This document shows, piece by piece, positions 18,910-30,086 of a stretch of 64,000 bases of DNA. The notes beneath the pieces were generated by a model. It ran no database searches. It saw only the letters and a list, made by a program, of their open reading frames with translations, and was not told the origin of the DNA. The translations under genes and the position numbers were made by a program. The DNA is taken from assembly GCA_944472135.2 (NCBI GenBank), contig OX235267.1, positions 19,203,452 through 19,267,451 on the forward strand, written 5' to 3'. Each line of letters opens with the position of its first letter. The first letter of the stretch is position 1. Origin of the DNA: Trichobilharzia regenti (Eukaryota > Platyhelminthes > Trematoda > Strigeidida > Schistosomatidae).

Positions 18910-21690
18910 ATATATCAGCATCAAACATTTTCTGATAAAGGTCCAGCAGATGTAGATCCGTTCAGGAATATAATATCACCGATAATACCTAAGACGGAAA
19001 ACATTTTGAGTGCAAAATTTCATTCAAAAAGTATTCGTAAAGTATTCATATAGTATAACTTTTTCATTTAACCATCATAGTCAAGGATTGGGACGCTACA
19101 ATTAGTTGAGGTATGGAATAAAGCCACTCTTATTAGGCGTTAGCCTTGGTAAAGTGTAACCTAAGCAGATAAAGAAAGGATATGCATTACGGATTCCTGG
19201 ATTGGAGTATTGTTATTTAGGTTTGGTGTATCATAATCTTCATCTTTTGGAATGATTTTTGTGATGCATATAGGTACCATTGAACTGGGAGACAGCAAGA
19301 CGTCGGAACTCGTTTGCATGCACGGAGTTTGGAGTGTTGATTGACATACTGACATTAGGAGTATAAGCTAGTGTCAAGGAACTTATCCTAAGTTCCTATC
19401 GTTACGAAGACGATCCGAACCGATAATTACTACGACTGATTATCGACTTTAGGTCCAAAACACCAGTGGTTGTAAGAAGGAAGTTGTATTATTTGGCAAT
19501 TAAAACCGAGGTTAGTACATAGTTTTTATTCGTATTCTTTCGTCTTCTTCGAACTTGCATACGATTGAACCATTCGCGCCTATGAGTCGCCCGCCAATGG
19601 CGACCAAGGACAATGAACCAAGGTGCAATGTCCACTTCCATTGATAGCTAGTCTCTTAGTATTCTCGCTTGTACGTCGATAGATGAAGATATTAGTTTCG
19701 TCAGAAATACAGGCGATATGTTAACAATTATTCACGTTGCATGTGGTCATCTAGTTAGAAGTAAAACGACAATTAGATTTTTAATTGCCTCATGAAAAAG
19801 ACCGATTCGCCCTAGTTAACATGGCTGTAATTGGCGGTTTCTGAAATTCTATAAATAGGCAAGGCCTTCAGTAGTATGTGCTGAGGAGGCGTCCAATAAA
19901 ATCACAAAGAACATATGTACATCTAATCTAGTCACATGCATTCATCAAACAGCAAATAATTACGCAAAAGTCAAGATTGTGAAGGTCTGTAGAGAAGATC
20001 CACATAACCTTAACTAGGAATTAGATGGAGTATTATTGAAATATAAGTTGCCAGATTTAATGGGAGAGCCTTCAGACGCTGCTTGAACTACACAGACTTC
20101 CAGAGTAACATTTTAAATTTGTGAATCCTTCATGAAGTATTTTATAAAGAAAGCTGCAGTCAATATTATGGTCGCTAAACGAAATTGTAGATTTTATCCA
20201 TACATAGTGGAGAAATTACTGGTGTTGGCTCACAGCCCAGCATGAGAATACCTTGTATAGACCAACTATGGGAGTGGCTATTGGGGAACTTTATAACTAG
20301 GTAAACTAGAAAGGTAAACTGGAAGGGGGTCTTGGAATCGGAATAGCCGAAGATTACAGTTAACGGAGTTCGAGGGATTTTTCGGATACCCTTATTTCTT
20401 TCCCACTGTGTTGTATTCTATGGTTACCTGTTTAAAAGTATCAGGGACATGACGCTATGTAATGAAAGGTAGATTAATTGCGATTGATTAATTAAGATTA
20501 ATTCAGATGAAAGGTGATGTTCGAGCCAAGGCGTGACAATAGCGGTGAAAACAGACAGTCCACGTCGTGAACGATAGTGAGGGTAAGTTGTTACGTCTGG
20601 AAATACACTGTCAGCTACCACTGCTACAATCTACACGCTATATTATTTTACCAAGGACCAAAATATTTCGTTATTCCTTCATAGGTGCTTAGCACTTTAT
20701 TTTTATGAATACGCATTCTCGCCAAAAGACAGTCCTCTTGTTCTGCTACTAAATCCACTGTGCTCTGGTGTCCCGTGTCCACTGGTCTGAATGTTTGTAA
20801 TTTAGTTAATAAATGTTTTTTCTTGGACAGAACAACTTTACTGAGCATTCACCGCTCTGTGATATCCAAAACTCCTGGTTCAATTATCAGGCTGAATTCT
20901 AAGAACTAGTATCTTCTTTGTGAGTTTCCTGTGTACCTCACCCTGACATTAGTTTCCCTGGACGTTGGATTGACAGTGTCATGCAACGGTAGGATTGCAG
21001 ACATTCTTGTTCTGTACAGTTCTAGAATGGAATTGGAAGCGACGCATAGAGTTTCTGGGCTGCACTTAAATGGCTAATGGAATGCACTGGTGACGCAATT
21101 ATTGTTAGAATGTAACTTCACAATATTTATTGAAGATGTCAGCTTTTTGATTTAAACAGTGCATTTGGATTCATACTACTGTAGAGACAGTTATTATCAA
21201 CTTTGAAGGAGGGATTCTGAGAAAACTGCGTGGATGAGAAGATCAGATGTATCTTAAGGGCCTGTAAGTGCCGGTGGAAACCTGTGGATAGTCGTTAACG
21301 ATGGCACCTGCTAAGCTTTCTTTTCTTCGGGTCAGTTCTCTACCTAATGTTTAAGTACCAATAAACGAACCCAAAGTGGAAAGATTTGGCACTACGTAGC
21401 GCGCTCAGGTGAGGATTACATTTTTACAACGGGTTAGATGTCAAATTTAATAAATGAGAATACAACTTATCTGTTGACTGGTTGGAGAAGAGGGCTCACG
21501 AGTGCGCTTAATGATAGCACAATGAAGGAGCAGGGAACGAGTGAGCAGTCACGCCAGAAGCACAATGAAGGCGCAGCGCCATATTACATGAATGCTGTCT
21601 ATGTCCAGCTCTTACTACGCTGGACCTCACGCTCTCCCCCGACGACGTGCTTTTTCCTGTCTAACCGGAAATATCCACTTTTGTGAATTA
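18910..21690. other. Intergenic sequence without recognised genes
   Basis: About 2.8 kb without a supported gene. Two things stand out. A TATAAATAG box near 19850 is followed about 45 bp later by CAATAAAATC, the layout of an LTR promoter and poly(A) site. At about 21608-21640 CAGCTCTTACTACGCTGGAC resembles the BEL LTR segment CAGCTCTTGCTACGCCGAGC. Neither is enough to name an element. Confidence 0.4.
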
Positions 21691-22039
21691 TTCGTTTGGG
21701 AAACCTGATCTTCCCACCCGGCGAATTTTATTCAACCATTTTTTCTTCGCCGAGCCTGTGTGTGGTACTTCCCGCTGTCTCGAACTACTGCCAAAGCTTC
21801 AGGTGCTACTTCTGTAGCAACATTCTCCTTACTATTTCAAATATACAGGACTTGTTGGTCTGTTACGTGATTGCTGTGAAGCCGAATAACCCGAAAGTTA
21901 CAGGTAAAGTCAAAAGCTTTTATTTATATACTTTATCTTTCTGTTCAGTGCTCTCTATTGTCTTTTGCTGTCAGTCTATTGGACAAAATAACTACACTGT
22001 CTCTTATTATTTAATCACCAGTATTAATTTAGGAGTAAT

Positions 22040-23731
22040 ATGACGACAGATTCTCACCCTAAGATAAGTAATGGGACATCATACTCCGTAGTCACCAGGG
22101 CTTCAGACAAACTAGGCAAACAGGTGAAGCTGATGGACTCTCGCATACCGGTCTTGAAGACCAGGGCGAATATTCCCTGCTCGTACAGATTGCTCATGTC
22201 TCCTAAGTCCTACAGTGAAGCTGTGCAAAGTCAATCAAGTGGATGTGGCCCCATCCCTGTTAACACGACTAGGCTAACAGAGCCAAGTGGGAAAATTGCA
22301 CTAAGTGAGAACTGCATAACACCCATCTCCATGGTAGCCAATGAAACAGATAGGAAGGCCGAAAAGAAACGTTCACGACGTCGCAAGACGACAAAAGTGC
22401 TCCCCAAGAAGGTAGACTATTGCAAGGTCTGCGCTTCTGTTGTCGAACAAGCAGACTCTGCCCTCGAATGTAACCTTTGCAAGCGATGGGTACATTGTAG
22501 ATGCGACAGTGGGGTACCAAAAGTATATTATGACTTTATGCGTAAGAACCCATGCCCATGGTTCTGGTACATATGCCCAAGTTACCGTCCTGATGCAGCC
22601 TCACGTAGTCCTTTGAAAACTGAAGATGGCGTAGAAGTAGCAGGGAAAAACGTGAAATGTTCTACTGCCACCAACTCGGAAAATGGCACAAATGCACGTA
22701 AACCGGAGATACCGAAATCCTCACCGATTAAACTTGCAGCTCTTGCCATAACCGCTCCGGACACAGAGGCTGAAGCACCACGGGTTTCTGTCGCTGGAAG
22801 AAGACCCCTATCGTCTGCCAGTAATAGTGGCCATGGCAATGAGACATACAATAATATCCAGTCGCACCAGACGAAACAAAACGGTCCGAAAGGGGACCAC
22901 AAATGTGCGAGGACCGAGCCCAAGCCCACGGTTAGTAGATCAAATTGTGTAATCCTCTTTAATGTACCAGACTGTAGTAGTAGTCTACTGAAAGATAGGG
23001 CCCTATTTGATTAGGAACAGTGGTCCATCTTGTGTAGCACACTGGGTTTGGACATCCAAACAGTAAATCTATGCAGATTGTATAGGGGCACTGTTGCACC
23101 TGAAGGCAAACCATCCCCACTGAGGGTAACATTGAGCTCTACCGAGGATGTTGAAAAAGTGTTACTGGCTTCTCAAGTCCTTTCTTTAGGGAGGGCCTGT
23201 AACATACGCGTTAAGCCAGACAGGCCGTGGAAGGAAAGACAAATGGTCAGGGAGTCGCCAGAGCTCATTCCTTCTGCCTCCATGGTTGTGCATGGCATTC
23301 CCGAACTGGGAACTGGGAACGCCTGCGAAAAGCATTGTCATGATGTACAACAATGGAGATGGTTGGCATCCCAGATGGCCCTGGGGAGTTCAGGGGCTGT
23401 CTCTATTTATAGACTGCCTCGACCCACTCACCTTATGTCAATTAACACGCCACGTCTGTTAGCTGTCAAGTTCAGCTCCCAAGAACAGTTGACTACCGCT
23501 CTCCATAGATGGTGCGAGACCAAGGACAAGGTCAGCAAACACATTCGCTGCTGCGAGAGCCAGCCTCGCACCCAAAGGAGAGAACAAAGCGTAGTAAAAG
23601 AAAATCCTCAACCCCTAGTCACACTACAGCGGTGCAGCACGGACGATGATAGCCAGTGTCATCCGAGTGCTCCGACTGAACTAGAAGAAAAAAACGCCAA
23701 CAGGCCGGTTCCTGGGGAATCGGCCAACTAG
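22040..23731 (+). pseudogene. CR1-C ORF1 with PHD-type finger, one in-frame stop
   Basis: One frame of 563 codons from ATG 22040, broken only by TAG at 23012-23014. Residues about 130-185 hold a Cys/His-rich zinc finger (YCKVCASVVEQADSALEC, then CNLCKRWVHCRCD) of the PHD type found in ORF1 proteins of CR1 elements. An RRM-like block starts with CVILFNVPD near residue 303 and continues across the stop (RVTLSSTEDVEKVLLASQVL, near 375). A second, similar block (SMVVHGIPELG) follows near 416. ORF1 proteins bind element RNA and assist reverse transcription. The stop lies inside the RNA-binding part, so this copy would give a truncated protein. Confidence 0.8.
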
Positions 23732-23793
23732 TTCGTAGGATAACTCCTCAACCGATAGCCAATATCAAGTCAACTACCCCCCAATACGGGGAA

Positions 23794-25740
23794 GTGGTGA
23801 GACTGACTACCAGTTGCCTGTACAGTAATGTGAGAGGGCTAAGAGGCAAAATAGCTGAACTTAGACACCTACAATCACAACTGAACTCCAAAATCATAAT
23901 ACTGACGGAAACCTGGCTAACCCCTACGGTGGCAGACAGCGAAGTCAGTATAAATGATATGGTCCTAGTCAGGCGAGATAGGGACCTGAAAGAAAGAGGT
24001 GGAGTCGCCATATACGTCGACAAACAGCTCAGATGTGTTCACGCGATGGACCTTCCCCTCAAAGAGCTCCCTGATTCCATATGGTGCCACTTCACCGTTG
24101 GGTACTGCAAATATCTAGTGGGCAGCATTTATCGATCACCTTCATGTGGAGCAGACCACAACCAGGCACCGCTATATACAATCTCAGCAACTCAAGACAT
24201 TGGTTATGATCAAATTGTCATAGCTGGTGACTTCAATGCCCAATCTCTTAACTTTGTGTCGGGAAAAGCCCATGATAGATTTGATCGAAATCTGCTGCAT
24301 ACCATCAGGAAGGCTGGATTCACCGAAAATGTCAAGATGGATACTAGATGGGGCCCTGATGGGAAGTCTTCTAGACTGGATTACGTGCTCACTAGTGACC
24401 AGCTACTAGTGGAAAACGTTCAGATCACGACTCCCATAGGTAGTAGTGATCACGCGGTCATAGTATTCGACATAGTCCTCCGCGAGCGCTTACAGTGGGA
24501 CAATACGCAGGCCTATCTGTGTTATAACAAAGCCAATTACACCAGAATGCGAAGGCTTCTGTCTGAAGCAAATCGGCCCAAAAAGTGGACAAAGCTAACA
24601 GTAGAAGAACACTGGAGAGTGGTAAAGGAGACCATTCACCAGGCGGTCTCAGACACTGTTCCTTTAATCACACCAAAAGCTGGTAAGAAACGTTCATGGC
24701 TGAAAAGGGGGACACAACGCCTTCTGCAGGCGAAGCGAAAAGCCTGGTTAGCGTGGCGACGATCGAAGAGTCAACCCGAACATGAAGTGTACCTTGAACT
24801 CAGGAATCGATGTAACATACGAATCCGGAGCGATAGAAGGACATTTCAGCGAAACCTCGCCAATAAGCTTCTCGTGAACCCAAAGAGCCTATACAGGTTT
24901 ATGTCTGAAAGAAAACCGACCAACCAGGGAGTATGCAATCTAGTGGGTTCTGATGGGAAATCTCTTACTAGTCTTGAAATGGCAGAGACATTCAGCCTAG
25001 CCTTTCATAGGCAAATAAACAGTAACGAGGATATTACCCCCACAGAACATCAAGATTACATCGCAAAACCAACGCGCGGAAACCTTCTGGGTACATTTCA
25101 AATTACCCTGGCTATGGTACTTGCACAATTGGGAAAGTTAGCTTCGGGAAAGTCTTCAGGTTGTAATGACATCAGGCCATCCGTCCTGAAGCAGTGTTCA
25201 GAAAGTCTCTGCCAACCCCTAAGTGATATGTTCCAACACTCCCTTGATGTAGGGAAACTTCCATGTGAATGGAAACGAGCAATCCTATCCCCTATATTCA
25301 AGGGTGGTGACCGGCAGAATGCGACCAGTTACAGACCAGTTGCTCTACTTCCAGTGATTTCGAAAATATTGGAAAGTCTCATTGACGACCACATGAGAAA
25401 ATACTTCGATGGGACTAACCTTCTCCACGAAGCACAGCACGGTTTCAGGAGGGGAAGATCCTGCGTGACGAATCTTCTACTAGCTTGGAACGATTGGACA
25501 CTATCCTGGGACGAAAAGGCACCAGTCCATGTGATCTTTCTCGACTTTGCGAAAGCATTCGACACAGTTCACCATGGTCTGCTCCTTCACAAAATAAGCA
25601 AGCGGGTGTTTCTGGAGCACTTCTCGCATGGCTGAAAGATTACATAGGCGAGAGAGAATTCTGCACCAAAGTCAACCGCATCTGATCATCCTGGCACACC
25701 TCGGCATCAAGGGTTCCTCATTGTTCTATCCTGGGGCCAT
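23794..25740 (+). pseudogene. CR1-C ORF2, 5' part: endonuclease and start of reverse transcriptase
   Basis: A frame of 613 codons from 23794. Endonuclease blocks: LTETWL near residue 33 (Glu), GSIYRSPS near 110, AGDFNAQ near 148, LDYVL near 194, SSDHAV near 212. Reverse transcriptase blocks: ATSYRPVALLPVISK near 511, QHGFRRGRSC near 548, FLDFAKAFDTVHH near 582. At about 25600 the frame shifts and the reading continues with ALLAWLKDYIGERE; a further break follows near 25685. The BEL-like element then interrupts the GxxQGSILGP motif at 25740. The region 3' of the insertion is at 36186. Confidence 0.85.
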
Positions 25741-26102
25741 TGTCAATCACGTCTCAAAGACTGTTGATGCTCAGCTCTTGCTACGCCGAGCCTCTCGCTG
25801 TCCCTCGAAGCCTTTCAGAAACGCTTAGTACTAACAGACGCAAAAACCAGAACACCGATTGGCGACTCGAGAATTCTTTATTCTAACACTAACATATAAG
25901 CAGTATAGTAAACTAAGGTCTATGAACAAATATTACAATAATTAATCACAATATTACTTCTGACGGTTGTCTCCTGACTTCTTTCTGAACAGCGACCGAT
26001 GAGAGGATGACTGGTGTATTGATGCCTCCGCGGAAAATGTGGGGGAGTTGGGTTTGAGGAAACAACCATGAATTGATCGTTCAATCTTCAACTACATTGA
26101 CA
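25741..26102 (-). repeat. 3' LTR of BEL-like copy 3
   Basis: 362 bp, TGTCAAT to ATTGACA on the plus strand. It is preceded on the element side by CTCCCCGGC, the complement of the GCCGGGGAG polypurine tract. Nearly identical to the solo LTR and the 5' LTR of the same copy. Confidence 0.92.
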
Positions 26103-27211
26103 CTCCCCGGCAAAATGGGATCCATCCCTTTTTTCCATCACGACCAATACACGTTGACTTGGATGCCATTGCGAGAACCTGGGTCACACGAACAGAGATG
26201 AAATGGAAAACAAACAGAAAAGCCAACACACCACAAGCATACTCACAGCACAATCTCACACATCAATGGCGACCTACGGTCTTCCAGTTAAAGGCATCCT
26301 CTTGACATCTTGCAACACAATCGCCACTTGCTAGAATGACTCTTGCGAATGCAACGTGACCATAGCAGCACCTCATGATACTCTACGCACATCCTCTTAT
26401 CTATTCACAACCAATTATCACTGAAATCGCTTGTCACTCATTCTGCCTTAGTTCTAGTAACGGTGACGTATGCAAGCCTCAGTCATCTACACTCTCGCTC
26501 CCCGGCGTGTGGGACTACAGCTGACAGTTTTCTCCGTGTGCATTTCATTCTCAGAAATAGCCTAGCCTCCCCGGCGTATACGACCCATCTGCTGTCCTTA
26601 ACATCAATCAATTCATTCATGGATGTAGAAGGCTCGAAACAACTTCAGAAGTAATCACGATGAAAAATTTAACAAAATTATGCAATAGCAACGAGATACG
26701 AAAGCAAAAAGTAAACAGAATCAATCCAAACACCAATTGATATGACACACCGCACTTATATGCAAACAGTACACACAAACTCGCAGATCGTGTCTCGATG
26801 TAATTCCTTTGAAGAATCGCAGGACTTACACCAGTACGCCTTCAACCCTTCTCACGTTGACGACTGTAATTTGTAGAATGTACGGAGACAAACAAGATTA
26901 ATCAACAATTCCTATAATTGGAACCCACACAAATATTTAACACAAACATATGTACAATCAATACATCGAATGTTGTGGATTCTGGCATGACAATCTACCC
27001 TTGAAGAACTGTAGGGCTTACAGCGGTATGCCTACATTCCTTCTCAGGTTGATGATCCAAGTGGAAGACGTCCGGACACAAACAAAATTATCAAGAGACA
27101 GATGAAAGATGATACCAATTCAGTATATACAATGCGAACATATATACAAAATCACACACCAAGCACATTGGACTGCTCACTGATGCGCTACCCTTTGAAG
27201 AATTGTGGGAC
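26103..27211. other. Internal non-coding part of BEL-like copy 3
   Basis: Matches 11549-12699 of copy 1 throughout, including the three spaced CTTCTCAGGTTGA-type repeats. No gene is seen. Confidence 0.7.
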
Positions 27212-28607
27212 TTACAGTAGTACGCCCACATCCCTTGTCAGGTTGACGCCCAAGGTTGGAAAATCGTCGTAGAATTTATTTGCTGACCTCTTTCTACCAT
27301 CTATATCCTCAAATCTGAACGGCAACACGCCCATAACATTGTATCGCAGAATATAAATGACTAACAAACACACGACGTATTTGATCAACCAAGCGTAGAC
27401 ACAGAGTAATTTACACCAAGTAAAATAGCATTCAAATAGTAACTTGGAACTTGAAAAACCTTTATTCATGCAAGTCAATTTAACAATTACCCTCTCGTAC
27501 ACACTTGGCTTATCCTCACTAAATTGAGCAATATCTTTCGTCCTTTCAATTGCACTAATAATATCATAGTCATTGCACAAGATACTTGTGTTGATGGACG
27601 TCTTCTTCATTGTGGATGGCAACACCAACGACGACTGATTGATACCAGTTGATGAATTTAGCGGTGGATCAGAAGCTGTTATTGTTCAGCTTTCAGAAAT
27701 TTGTCTAACTGCAAGATTACCACCACTGCTGTCCTTTAATATTAGTTCGGGCTTAGCACTAGCATCTGATGATAGGTGGGCTACACGCTGATCAATCACA
27801 CTGACGGTCTGACAGATATTCATACCTTCTACAACTGCATCTGCATTTAACTTTACTTCACGTTCAAGTTGTACAGAACCTTTGTTCAACTTAGCAGTAG
27901 TAGGCATATCCCTCATCTCATCATGATCAACCAAAGACAAATCTGCACTATCATGATCATTACCACAAATATTCAATTTACCGTCAAGTTCATCATTTTC
28001 AAACTCTTTAATAACAGAAGTAGACAATTTTGGCTCCTCCTCACAAATCCTTAAAGGTTTTATATCTTCACTCTGACTAGTTATACCTTGTAAACTTGTA
28101 GGGTCAGAACTGCACTCTGAAGCAGTCACCCTATTCTGTGACACTCTATTCAACAACGGCTTACCAGTTGCAGCTACAGGCTTCTTGACCACACGGTTAT
28201 CGTCACACAATTCAGAGTCAGACCTTGGTTTCACATTTAGCTTATCACTTAACTTGCTCACTGATTCACAGTTTACCTTGGCATGCACCTCTTGCAAACT
28301 TGTAAAACACAACCGTGTTTGTCGTGCGGCTTGTAACTTATCTGATGAGGATGTACCACGAAACCTGTTACACTCACTAGGTCTATATGCATTAATAGAC
28401 ACCATAGGGCCTTCTCGATGTCCACCTCTATGAGACCCTTTCGTCATCAATGATTGTCTTTTACCCTCAGACTGCTCTATTCTAGGGATGAGATTCAATA
28501 TACTGGCAAACTTGCTTATAGATTGATTGACACATTCTTTTACTAGTTTCAGGATATCATCAAATTTTGGCTCGATACCCTCATCCTCCATACGGGAGCT
28601 TATCTTC
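27212..28607 (-). pseudogene. Gag-like protein of BEL-like copy 3, C-terminal part
   Basis: Minus-strand frame from the CR1-B junction. 28591-27686 encodes the Ser/Asp/Glu-rich middle of the protein; one in-frame TGA at about 27686 interrupts it; then the same frame continues to 27212. The last part has CMNKGFSSSKLLFECYF, then the hydrophobic run WCKLLCVYAWLIKYVVCLLV and a basic tail. Unlike copy 1 there is no stop between the two parts (QSSLVLPSTMK), which shows that a single long protein is ancestral. The hydrophobic run is long enough to cross a membrane. Its role, envelope-like or membrane targeting, is inference. Confidence 0.7.
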
Positions 28608-28693
28608 GGCGGTACGTTCGAAATTGGTGACAGTTTTGCACGTGTTTGCTCTGAAATTTATTTACTGCTTATTGTCTTATAATTCTTGAAATT

Positions 28694-30052
28694 ATGGTCC
28701 AAATCTCTAAAAAACGTGTTCGTAGAAACACAATTGTTTTAGATAGTGGCTCAAATTCGGTTATAACTGCATTACCGTCGTGTAATACAGTATCAACTAC
28801 TAGCTCTCAAAATGGTTTGAGTGCAGATCTCACTCCTGTGATACAGGTGAAAGATGTTCTGTTAGAGAACTCTGAGTTCTGTAAACTAAACCTCCTTTTG
28901 AAAGATATGCAGAGGCAAGTAAGTGAAATTCAGAAAAAATTAGATCAGTTTGATAGTATGTCACTGCCAATCTCAAATACCACGGAGAGCCGTTCTGATA
29001 TTGGCCAGGTTAAGTCTTTACTGGATGTAACTCAAAATAAGCTTTTGAATTTAGACCCAATAGCCTGTCTTTTAGAAAGGCATCCTAAAATATCTCCAGA
29101 CAACCTAAATAAAGCTGAAAATCTGATTGACTGCTTGGCTACGGAGGTGATGAAGCGTATAACCTCTTCTCACCAAGCTATAGTTTACAACGTCCCAGAT
29201 TCTCTGCCCCTGAAAACTGTAAGACACAAAATCCTGATTTGTTGCGGCATGGCTAGTGTTCCATGTGAATGCAAAAGACTTCGTAAAAAGTCTAACCAGG
29301 CTAATTGCCCAATCATTTTTAAATTCAGTAATTCCCTTGATGCTAGTAAGTTTACTAAATGTCAGGATCACTTAAGACTGAATAGCAGTTATAAGTCTAT
29401 AACCGTAGCTCAGGATAAAACACCGTGTCAGCGCAGAATAATGCGTAGTAATAACCTGGTCACCTCCTCTAGCTTTGATTTACCAAAAAAGGATCGTGCA
29501 CAGCAACAGACACCTAGTGCTGAAACTAGCATTCAGCAAACTACACAACAAACACGCTTGCCAATGGAACTAGGAACTGATTTAGATACCAGTACCCCTG
29601 TAAATAAAGCCTCATCGAAAGATGTTAAAATGACTAGAACTTCTGCAAGTTGTTCTAAGAAATTTCCCCCCAAACGTAGTAACCTCACCACGATGAACAA
29701 ATTTCGCAGGGTTGAGACTAATGATGGGGAAGAATACTTTGTATTCAATAAGCCTGCTGAGAGTAAGAATGCCAACAAACCATCACTTGTTACGAAAAAC
29801 TCCTCTCGAAACATAAGTATATCTGGAGGTGTTCCGCATGCTCCACCTTATAGAAAGTCAGGCTCCAAGACTCCTAAAGTCTTGCAGCCAAAGCACCTTC
29901 CTTCACAATTCCCTTTAAGTTATAAAAACAACCCGAAGGTGTGTACCGGTATGACGAATAGCAGTTGGATGGGTAGACCTTTGATGCTATGCCTTTTAAC
30001 CGTCAACCTAGGCCCAACCTGTACTACCCTTATATCCAGGAACACATGGTAA
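28694..30052 (+). CDS. CR1-B ORF1, RNA-binding protein
   Basis: Intact 452-codon frame from ATG 28694 to TAA. Residues 60-105 are Leu/Lys/Glu-rich and could form a coiled coil (trimerisation is common in LINE ORF1 proteins). An RRM-like motif IVYNVPDSLPLKTVRHKI starts near residue 163, with CECKRLRKKSNQANCPIIF near 193, a pattern shared with CR1-A ORF1 (IVYNVPDN). The C-terminal 200 residues are basic and rich in Ser, Thr, Asn, Pro and Gln. There is no PHD finger, unlike CR1-C. ORF2 starts 35 bp downstream of the stop. Likely role: binding of element RNA in the retrotransposition particle. Confidence 0.8.
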   Translation: MVQISKKRVRRNTIVLDSGSNSVITALPSCNTVSTTSSQNGLSADLTPVIQVKDVLLENSEFCKLNLLLKDMQRQVSEIQKKLDQFDSMSLPISNTTESRSDIGQVKSLLDVTQNKLLNLDPIACLLERHPKISPDNLNKAENLIDCLATEVMKRITSSHQAIVYNVPDSLPLKTVRHKILICCGMASVPCECKRLRKKSNQANCPIIFKFSNSLDASKFTKCQDHLRLNSSYKSITVAQDKTPCQRRIMRSNNLVTSSSFDLPKKDRAQQQTPSAETSIQQTTQQTRLPMELGTDLDTSTPVNKASSKDVKMTRTSASCSKKFPPKRSNLTTMNKFRRVETNDGEEYFVFNKPAESKNANKPSLVTKNSSRNISISGGVPHAPPYRKSGSKTPKVLQPKHLPSQFPLSYKNNPKVCTGMTNSSWMGRPLMLCLLTVNLGPTCTTLISRNTW

Positions 30053-30086
30053 ATTTTCCAGGTGTCCCGAATCACTGGTACGACCC

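Noticed and set aside
21696..22043. Open frame of 115 codons upstream of CR1-C ORF1
   Set aside because: Its composition is that of untranslated sequence and it has no motif. It most likely lies in the CR1-C 5' leader.
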